DNA of 30,121 nt from Flavobacteriales bacterium UBA3376 (GTDB lineage: Bacteria; Bacteroidota; Bacteroidia; Flavobacteriales; Weeksellaceae): positions 16,203-46,323 of the forward strand of contig DEQC01000038.1 in the NCBI GenBank assembly GCA_002359055.1. Reading direction: 5' to 3'. A program made the position numbers and the translations under genes. The notes under the pieces are model-generated. The model had not been told where the DNA came from. It saw nothing but the letters and a program-made list of their open reading frames with translations, and made no database searches. Below, piece by piece: positions 25,156 through 30,121 of this stretch (position 1 is the stretch's first letter; the number at the start of each line of letters is the position of its first letter).

Positions 25156-25665
25156 ATGATTTTGCCTGTAAATGAAACTCCTGACTTCTTTATACCTGTT
25201 TTAGCGATGGTTGATGAAGATGTGTTGAAAGAGTTGAATCATCAAATGAAAACTTATCCGAAGTTTATTGAAGAAATACCGGATTATCTGCATTTGCATC
25301 GTTATGCATTGGGCAAATGGACGATCAAAGAAGTGGTTGGTCACATCACAGATACCGAGCGAATCAAACTCGATGCAGCTCTGAGAATTGCAAGAAATGA
25401 TAAAGTTTCGATTCCAGGTTTTGATGAAAATCAATATGTTCAAAATACAGATTTCAACCATAGAAGTATGAGCGATATGCTCGAAGAGTTTTTATCGGTA
25501 AGAAAAAGTGCCATTTTATTGTACGAATCTTTATCTGAGGAAGAATTAAAAAGAATTGGAACAGCTTCAGCTAAGCCTGTGAGTTCAAGAGCATTGTTTT
25601 ATTTTTTGGTGGGACATGTTCGACATCATGAGAAAATTTTAAAAGAAAGATATTTGATAGAGTAA
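25156..25665 (+). CDS. DinB family protein, putative metal-dependent transferase/hydrolase
   Basis: A 169-residue four-helix-bundle protein of the DinB_2 type. The expected metal ligands are His63 (GKWTIKEVVGHITDTER) and His154-x3-His158 (LVGHVRHHEKILKERY). This arrangement matches the YfiT/BstA-like branch, whose characterised members include bacillithiol S-transferases; the acceptor here is unknown. It is closer to the family consensus than the DinB-like protein at 3001-3495, and the two are not close copies. The gene is a single unit, divergent from the GHL10 gene and 101 bases ahead of the reductase gene, which has its own -7 box. Confidence 0.88.
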   Translation: MILPVNETPDFFIPVLAMVDEDVLKELNHQMKTYPKFIEEIPDYLHLHRYALGKWTIKEVVGHITDTERIKLDAALRIARNDKVSIPGFDENQYVQNTDFNHRSMSDMLEEFLSVRKSAILLYESLSEEELKRIGTASAKPVSSRALFYFLVGHVRHHEKILKERYLIE

Positions 25666-25738
25666 ATTTCAATTCAATCATGCGAAATATCTATCAAAGT
25701 CAGTATGTATCTACACTATAGTTGTGCTAACAAAACCT

Positions 25739-25746
25739 TATATTTG
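25739..25746 (+). promoter_or_regulatory. -7 element of the reductase/TrhA pair
   Basis: TATATTTG, exact TAnnTTTG, predicts a start near 25752 and a leader of about 15 bases before the ATG at 25767. A TTG at 25722-25724 is too close to serve as a standard -33 element. Confidence 0.55.
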
Positions 25747-25766
25747 CACAAATCTTAAAGTAGAAA

Positions 25767-26813
25767 ATGAAATTTCATAAAATAAAAGTTGAGTCTATCG
25801 ATAGGCTAACTCCGAAATCAGTTCAAATAAATTTTGAAATTCCAAATGAATTAAAGTCAGAATATAGTTTTAAAGCAGGGCAATATGTAACTATTGAGTT
25901 CGATGGAGTGCGTAGAGATTATTCTTTATGTACGAGTCCTTTGGACGGGAAATGGTCAATAGGAGTGAAGGAAGCACCCAATGGATTTGTTTCGCACTAT
26001 TTAAATCGTGAACTGAAAGCGGGCGATTTTTTGAAGGTTTCAACTCCCAATGGACGTTTTGGAATTCCAACAAAACCAGATGAGAAACGTACGATTATGG
26101 CGTTTGCAGCTGGAAGTGGAATTACTCCTATCATCAGTGTGATGAAATATACTTTACAAACTGAGGAATGGGTGAATTTTTATTTGTTTTATAACAATAA
26201 GACACCTGAGGAAACCATGTTTTATGAAGAATTAGAAAATTTAAAAAAATTATATCCGAATCAATTACATATTCATTATTTCTACACTCAACATCAAGTA
26301 AAAGATTGGTTGTATCAAGGAAGAATAGATGCTCATAAATTTGAATTGATAACCAATCAGTTGATCGATATCAATGAAGTGGATGAAGCTTTGATATGTG
26401 GTCCAAATGAAATGATAGAAGTAATCTCTAATGAGATTTTTGAAGCGGGAATCATCAAGAAAAGAATTCATTTTGAATTGTTTACACCTATAGAAATTGA
26501 GGAAATGATAATAGAAAAAGAAGAAACATTGGATGAAGTAGAAGTGACAATTCACTTGGATGGAGAGGTTTCAACTATGGTTTGGGATACTTCTAAGAAC
26601 TTGGTCGATGCTATGTTGGATGAAGGTTTGGATGCACCTTATTCTTGTAAAGGAGGAATTTGTAGCAGTTGTATGTGTATTTTAGAAGAAGGTGAAGTAG
26701 AGTTGAAAGAAAATTATGTTTTGACCGATGCAGATGAGGAAGAAGGCATAATTCTGGCTTGTTGTACTCGACCAAAAAGCAAACAAATCAAAATAAATTT
26801 CGATGATGTTTAA
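25767..26813 (+). CDS. FNR-type oxidoreductase with C-terminal 2Fe-2S ferredoxin domain (PaaE-like)
   Basis: A 348-residue flavin reductase that passes electrons from NAD(P)H through flavin to a 2Fe-2S cluster. Domains: flavin-binding barrel (1-100, with RDYSLCTSP), NAD(P)-binding domain (105-240, FAAGSGITPIIS and CGPNEM), and a plant-type ferredoxin domain (260-348) with cluster ligands Cys294, Cys299, Cys302 and Cys332. This is the PaaE architecture, but none of the phenylacetyl-CoA epoxygenase subunits (PaaABC) is nearby, so it more likely serves another oxygenase or desaturase. The hemolysin III-like gene overlaps its end by 11 bases and is probably co-translated. Confidence 0.93.
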   Translation: MKFHKIKVESIDRLTPKSVQINFEIPNELKSEYSFKAGQYVTIEFDGVRRDYSLCTSPLDGKWSIGVKEAPNGFVSHYLNRELKAGDFLKVSTPNGRFGIPTKPDEKRTIMAFAAGSGITPIISVMKYTLQTEEWVNFYLFYNNKTPEETMFYEELENLKKLYPNQLHIHYFYTQHQVKDWLYQGRIDAHKFELITNQLIDINEVDEALICGPNEMIEVISNEIFEAGIIKKRIHFELFTPIEIEEMIIEKEETLDEVEVTIHLDGEVSTMVWDTSKNLVDAMLDEGLDAPYSCKGGICSSCMCILEEGEVELKENYVLTDADEEEGIILACCTRPKSKQIKINFDDV

Positions 26814-27447
26814 ATCGATTGATTTTCGAAACGAAGAAGTTTGGAATACCATCACTCATGGATTGGGAGCTATTTTGGCCGTGATTTTCACTGTAATAAT
26901 GTTGGTCGATGCAGCGATGAATGGTTCAGCTTTGGAGATTTTAAGCGCATCGATTTTCGGAACGGGTTTGGTATCACTTTATTTGGCTTCTACTTTGTAT
27001 CATGCAGAAACTCGTCCGAGACGCAAAAGATTTTATAAACTTTTGGATCATCTTTGTATATATCTTTTGATCGCAGGAACCTACACACCCGTGATGTTGG
27101 TTGGTTTGAAAGGTAGTGTTTGGGGCTGGGCCATGTTTGTTTCTATTTGGACTTTGGTAATTTTTGGATTTATTTTCAAATTATCTCCTTTAAGAAAAAA
27201 CAAGAAATTATCATTGATATTATATGCATTTATGGGTTGGATGGCAATATTTGCTATCAAACCTTTGTGGGAAAATTTATCGACTGAAGCTCTAACTTAT
27301 TTAGGTTTGGGTGGATTGGCCTATACTATAGGTATATTTTTCTATGCCAATAAACGCATTAAATTCAATCATCTGATTTGGCATTTATTTGTTTTGGCAG
27401 GAAGTGCCTTCCATTTTTTCAGCGTATATAATTATATTTTACCTTAG
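26803..27447 (+). CDS. trhA: Hemolysin III family membrane protein (PAQR/TrhA)
   Basis: A 214-residue seven-helix inner-membrane protein of the PAQR/hemolysin III family. Conserved points: NTITHGLGA, STLYHAETR, LLDHLCIYLLIAGTYTP and, near the C-terminus, WHLFVLAGSAFHFFSVY; the His/Asp residues form a presumed zinc site. Homologues affect membrane lipid balance; the haemolysin label is historical. Two ATG codons in a row (26803, 26806) start it, overlapping the reductase gene by 11 bases. The co-translated redox protein invites a lipid-modification hypothesis, but the sequence does not show it. Its stop codon overlaps the ligA stop codon on the other strand. Confidence 0.93.
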   Translation: MMFKSIDFRNEEVWNTITHGLGAILAVIFTVIMLVDAAMNGSALEILSASIFGTGLVSLYLASTLYHAETRPRRKRFYKLLDHLCIYLLIAGTYTPVMLVGLKGSVWGWAMFVSIWTLVIFGFIFKLSPLRKNKKLSLILYAFMGWMAIFAIKPLWENLSTEALTYLGLGGLAYTIGIFFYANKRIKFNHLIWHLFVLAGSAFHFFSVYNYILP

Positions 27448-29444
27448 GATTTATTTTGGATCAAATTTAAAAATTCATCTTCAGTAAGAATTTTCACTGT
27501 TCCTAATTCCTGTGCTTTTTTCAATTTACTTCCAGCTCTTTCGCCTGCAATTAGATAATTCAAGTTTTTACTCACAGACGAAAGATTTTTCCCACCATTT
27601 TGTTCAACCATTTTTTGAGCATCCGAACGGGTAAATTGACTAAGTGCACCAGTAAACAAAAAAGTTTTTCCAGACAAAATATCTGAATCTGGTAGATCTT
27701 CTTCACCAACTTCCATATTGATTCCAGCTTTTCTCAATCTTTCGATTAAGATTTGATTTTTTTCTTTTGAAAAGAATTCTTGAATGCTAATGGCAATTTT
27801 CTCACCTATATCATCGACCGATGTCAGTTCATCTGCTGAAGCATTTATAATATTTTCAATATTCTTAAAATGCATGGCTAATTTTTTAGCAACTGTTTCT
27901 CCAACATGTCTAATTCCAATGGCGTACAAAACTTTTTCAAAAGGAATTTTTTTGGAATTTTCTATGGCATCAATGATATTTTGAGCGGATTTTTCTGCCA
28001 TGCGTTCCAACGGAAGTATATCTTCTTTTGTCAATTGATAAAAATCTGCAGGATCTTTTATCAAATTATTTTTAACCATACTATTGATGGTTTCAACGCC
28101 TATACTTGCCATATCCATGGCTTTTCTGGAAACATAATGTTCAATTCTACCAACGATTTGAGGAGTACATCCATCTTCATTGGGGCAATAGTGTTGAGCC
28201 TCACCTTCTTGTCTGATCAACTCAGTTCCACATTCAGGACAATTTTTAATGAATTCAACTTTCTCTGCATTGTGCGGACGTTTATCTAAATTGACTTCAA
28301 CGATTTTTGGTATGATTTCACCTCCTTTTTCAACATATACTGTATCGCCAATTCTTACATCCAATTGTTCGATGATATCAGCATTGTGAAGCGAAGCTCT
28401 TCTAACGGTCGTTCCTGCCAATTCCACTGCTTTTAGATTGGCTACAGGCGTGATAGCACCTGTTCGACCGACTTGATAAGTGATGCTTTCCAATTCAGTT
28501 TCAGCTTGTTCTGATTGAAATTTATAGGCAATTGCCCAACGCGGTGCTTTTGCTGTATAACCTAATTCTTCTTGTTGTTCCAAGGAATTAACTTTCACAA
28601 CTATACCATCGATTTCATAATCTAAATTGGCTTTTTCCTTGTCCCAATACTCTATAAATTCAATGACTTCATCTAAATTTTTACAGAGTTTCGCAGTTTC
28701 AGGAACTTTGAATCCATATTCTCTTGCAGATTTTAACATTTCCCATTGCGAATGGAAAGGAAGATTTCTACCTGTGATATTGTATAAATAACAATCCAAT
28801 TTTCGTTTAGCAACTTCCGTGCTGTCTTGTAATTTAAGACTGCCACTTGCAGTATTTCTCGGATTCGCATATAAGTCTAAACCTTTTTCAGCACGTTCTT
28901 TGTTGATACGTTTAAATTCTTTGAAAGGCAAAATAATTTCTCCTCGAATGTGAAATTTTTCAGGATAATTTCCATTCAACTGCATAGGAACCGAATGTAT
29001 GGTTCTAATATTTGCAGTGACTTCATCACCTTGGAATCCATCGCCTCGAGTCACAGCATTTTTCAAAAAACCATTTTCATATTCAATTGAAATCGAAGCT
29101 CCATCATATTTTAATTCGCAAACAAATTCAATATTATCATCGATGACTTTTTTAATTCTATTTTCCCAATCTCTTAGATCTTCTATGGAATAAGAATTAT
29201 CCAAAGAATACATGCGATATTCGTGAACTATGGTAGGGAAATTTTTAGTGATTCCACCTCCAACTCTTTGTGTAGGAGAGTTTGGATCAAAAAAATCGGG
29301 GTATTGATTTTCTAAATCTTGTAGTTCTTTGAGTTTTTGATCAAATTCAAAATCACTAATGATTGGATTGTCAAGTATGTAATAATGATAATTGTGCTGA
29401 TGCAACTCATCTCTTAAAAGCTGAATTTTCTCTTGGATGTTCAT
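27444..29444 (-). CDS. ligA: NAD-dependent DNA ligase LigA
   Basis: A 666-residue essential enzyme sealing nicks in replication and repair, using NAD. Full domain set: Ia domain (1-70, HNYHYYILDNP), adenylation domain with nucleophile Lys112 in LKYDGAS, OB fold, zinc finger with Cys402, Cys405, Cys420 and Cys426, helix-hairpin-helix repeats (about 440-580) and a C-terminal BRCT domain (about 588-666, LFTGALSQFTR). Length is normal. It converges with trhA, the two stop codons sharing bases, and has its own -7 box. Confidence 0.98.
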   Translation of the reverse strand: MNIQEKIQLLRDELHQHNYHYYILDNPIISDFEFDQKLKELQDLENQYPDFFDPNSPTQRVGGGITKNFPTIVHEYRMYSLDNSYSIEDLRDWENRIKKVIDDNIEFVCELKYDGASISIEYENGFLKNAVTRGDGFQGDEVTANIRTIHSVPMQLNGNYPEKFHIRGEIILPFKEFKRINKERAEKGLDLYANPRNTASGSLKLQDSTEVAKRKLDCYLYNITGRNLPFHSQWEMLKSAREYGFKVPETAKLCKNLDEVIEFIEYWDKEKANLDYEIDGIVVKVNSLEQQEELGYTAKAPRWAIAYKFQSEQAETELESITYQVGRTGAITPVANLKAVELAGTTVRRASLHNADIIEQLDVRIGDTVYVEKGGEIIPKIVEVNLDKRPHNAEKVEFIKNCPECGTELIRQEGEAQHYCPNEDGCTPQIVGRIEHYVSRKAMDMASIGVETINSMVKNNLIKDPADFYQLTKEDILPLERMAEKSAQNIIDAIENSKKIPFEKVLYAIGIRHVGETVAKKLAMHFKNIENIINASADELTSVDDIGEKIAISIQEFFSKEKNQILIERLRKAGINMEVGEEDLPDSDILSGKTFLFTGALSQFTRSDAQKMVEQNGGKNLSSVSKNLNYLIAGERAGSKLKKAQELGTVKILTEDEFLNLIQNKS

Positions 29445-29461
29445 CTAAAATTGAATTTTAA

Positions 29462-29469
29462 CAAAGATA
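29462..29469 (-). promoter_or_regulatory. -7 element of ligA
   Basis: TATCTTTG on the minus strand matches TAnnTTTG and ends 17 bases before the ligA ATG. No clear TTG at -33. Confidence 0.55.
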
Positions 29470-29683
29470 CTTTTTACTTGCTTAAAAGTCTAATATTTTG
29501 ATAAAGGACGATGAAATTTACTGAGAACTCAAATTGATTGATTTAAAACAGAATTTCAAAGCATTTATAATTTATTTGAAACCATGTTTTCTTTGTATTA
29601 ATGCCAATTTTTGAGCCTTATGAATATCGATTCTTTGAATAATTTTAGAATTAATTATTAAAAAATAAATGTTAAAATTTTTG
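29470..29683. other. Non-coding stretch between ligA and the small membrane protein gene
   Basis: The ligA to small-gene gap is 305 bases (29445-29749). Outside the promoter elements listed separately, this part is AT-rich and I see no gene, strong hairpin or RNA family in it. Confidence 0.4.
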
Positions 29684-29701
29684 ACATGATATAAGTCATG
29701 T
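29684..29701. promoter_or_regulatory. Perfect inverted repeat, probable regulator site
   Basis: ACATGA (29684-29689) and TCATGT (29696-29701) form a perfect six-base inverted repeat with a six-base spacer. The dimensions are those of a dimeric Crp/Fnr-type or similar helix-turn-helix regulator site. It is centred about 23 bases upstream of the -7-like box at 29715, roughly -37 to -41 from the likely start, where an activator would touch polymerase. Confidence 0.45.
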
Positions 29702-29714
29702 GAATAACTTGTTG

Positions 29715-29722
29715 TATCTTTC
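29715..29722 (+). promoter_or_regulatory. Imperfect -7 element of the small membrane protein gene
   Basis: TATCTTTC differs from TAnnTTTG only in the last base, and the -33 region is occupied by the inverted repeat instead of a TTG. A weak core promoter with an operator at this position suggests activation on demand. The leader would be about 20 bases. Confidence 0.35.
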
Positions 29723-29749
29723 AAATGTATTAACTAAAAAAACAAGATT

Positions 29750-29920
29750 ATGAGAGGTATATTATGGTTAGTAGCAGTGATTTGTATCATTGTATGGGTA
29801 TTAGGCATGTTAGATATAGGAGGAGGAATGGGTATGGGACAATTGATCCACATTCTTTTGGTAATAGCTGTGATAGTTATATTGTATAATATAATATCGG
29901 GCAGAAAACCTTTGGATTAA
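29750..29920 (+). CDS. Small membrane protein, lmo0937/DUF5670 family
   Basis: A 56-residue protein that starts MRGILWLVAVICIIVWVLG, has a glycine/methionine-rich turn (DIGGGMGMG), then a second hydrophobic segment LIHILLVIAVIVILYNI, and ends in the basic tail SGRKPLD. The two-helix layout and the L-I-H-I-L-L-V-I-A core are typical of the small lmo0937 family membrane proteins (DUF5670). These are widespread and uncharacterised; stress-related expression has been suggested for some small proteins of this kind, but I cannot claim it here. The stop codon abuts that of recG on the opposite strand. The inverted repeat upstream suggests regulated expression. Confidence 0.85.
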   Translation: MRGILWLVAVICIIVWVLGMLDIGGGMGMGQLIHILLVIAVIVILYNIISGRKPLD

Positions 29921-30121
29921 TCAGCCAATTCGGCTCCAAGCTATTTTATCTCTATGATAGATTTTGAAGTGATTTCTGATGTTAGTATTCTTTTCTAAGG
30001 ATAAATTTGGGTCTTCTTTTAGAATATGTTCAGCGAAATATCTCGCTGAGCTAAGTATTTTTTGATCTTTTGCTAAATCGGCCAATTTAAAGTTAAGAAT
30101 ACCACTTTGTTGAGTTCCCAT
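29921..30121 (-). CDS. recG: ATP-dependent DNA helicase RecG, C-terminal 66 residues (gene continues beyond window)
   Basis: The last 66 residues of RecG, the branched-DNA helicase acting in recombination and replication-fork repair. GTQQSGILNFKLADLAKDQ is the conserved C-terminal segment after helicase motif VI, followed by ARYFAEHILKEDPNLSL. The Met at the window edge is internal, not the start; the rest lies beyond base 30121. Assignment rests on this tail only, but it is distinctive. Confidence 0.87.
   Translation of the reverse strand: MGTQQSGILNFKLADLAKDQKILSSARYFAEHILKEDPNLSLEKNTNIRNHFKIYHRDKIAWSRIG

Noticed and set aside
25767..26813. Reductase as part of a phenylacetate degradation cluster
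   Set aside because: No paaA, paaB, paaC, paaK or thioesterase gene is nearby; only the domain architecture matches PaaE.
27906..28289. Plus-strand frame of 127 codons opposite ligA
   Set aside because: ligA is intact through this region, including its zinc-finger cysteines; the antisense frame has no recognisable domain.
1..30121. Mobile elements, phage or defence systems
   Set aside because: No transposase, integrase, terminal repeats, CRISPR repeats or recognisable defence genes were seen; DUF4268 alone is not enough to call a restriction-related locus.

Overview
The window is gene-dense, AT-rich (roughly one third G+C by eye) chromosomal DNA, most likely from a member of the Bacteroidota, probably a flavobacterium-like lineage. 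Three things point there. Upstream regions repeatedly carry the Bacteroidota -7 element TAnnTTTG (TATATTTG, TAATTTTG, TACATTTG, TATCTTTG). Start codons follow A/T-rich leaders without clear Shine-Dalgarno sequences. The gene families (arginine decarboxylase plus deoxyhypusine-synthase-like protein, GHL10 lipoprotein, PepE, DUF4268, CGWC thioredoxin with signal peptide) are typical of that phylum. I see no rRNA, tRNA, CRISPR array, insertion sequence, phage gene or integrase.

Layout, left to right. The left edge cuts into clpC (minus strand). A divergent pair follows: an NRDE-family protein (minus), and a DinB-fold protein overlapping an ATP-grasp enzyme (plus). Next are a rhomboid protease and a SulP anion transporter (plus), then a periplasmic thioredoxin-like protein (minus). 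A 386-base gap leads to a two-gene polyamine operon (arginine decarboxylase, deoxyhypusine-synthase-like), which ends at paired opposing terminators facing an S9 peptidase. DUF4268 and DUF808 proteins, an orphan histidine kinase, the overlapping rsmA-mgtE pair, pepE, and two amino-acid transporters (an APC permease followed by an AGCS symporter) come next. Then a minus-strand run holds a GHL10 lipoprotein, a HAD phosphatase/mutase and yebC. The right part has a second DinB-fold protein, an FNR/2Fe-2S reductase overlapping a hemolysin III-type membrane protein, ligA, a 56-residue membrane protein, and the 3' end of recG at the right edge.

Most of this is housekeeping: proteostasis, rRNA methylation, DNA ligation and recombination, Mg2+, anion and amino-acid transport, and peptide turnover. 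Promoter -7 boxes settle several starts, because longer reading frames opening at upstream TTG or ATG codons would begin inside or upstream of the promoter. Convergent genes are packed almost stop-to-stop, six times within -4 to +3 bases, and mostly without hairpin terminators.

I did not find a convincing wholly new system. The items most worth a second look are the arginine decarboxylase/DHS-like pair with its conserved WGK lysine and no agmatinase beside it, the overlapping DinB/ATP-grasp pair, the small membrane protein with a perfect inverted repeat in its promoter, and the stop-to-stop packing of convergent genes.
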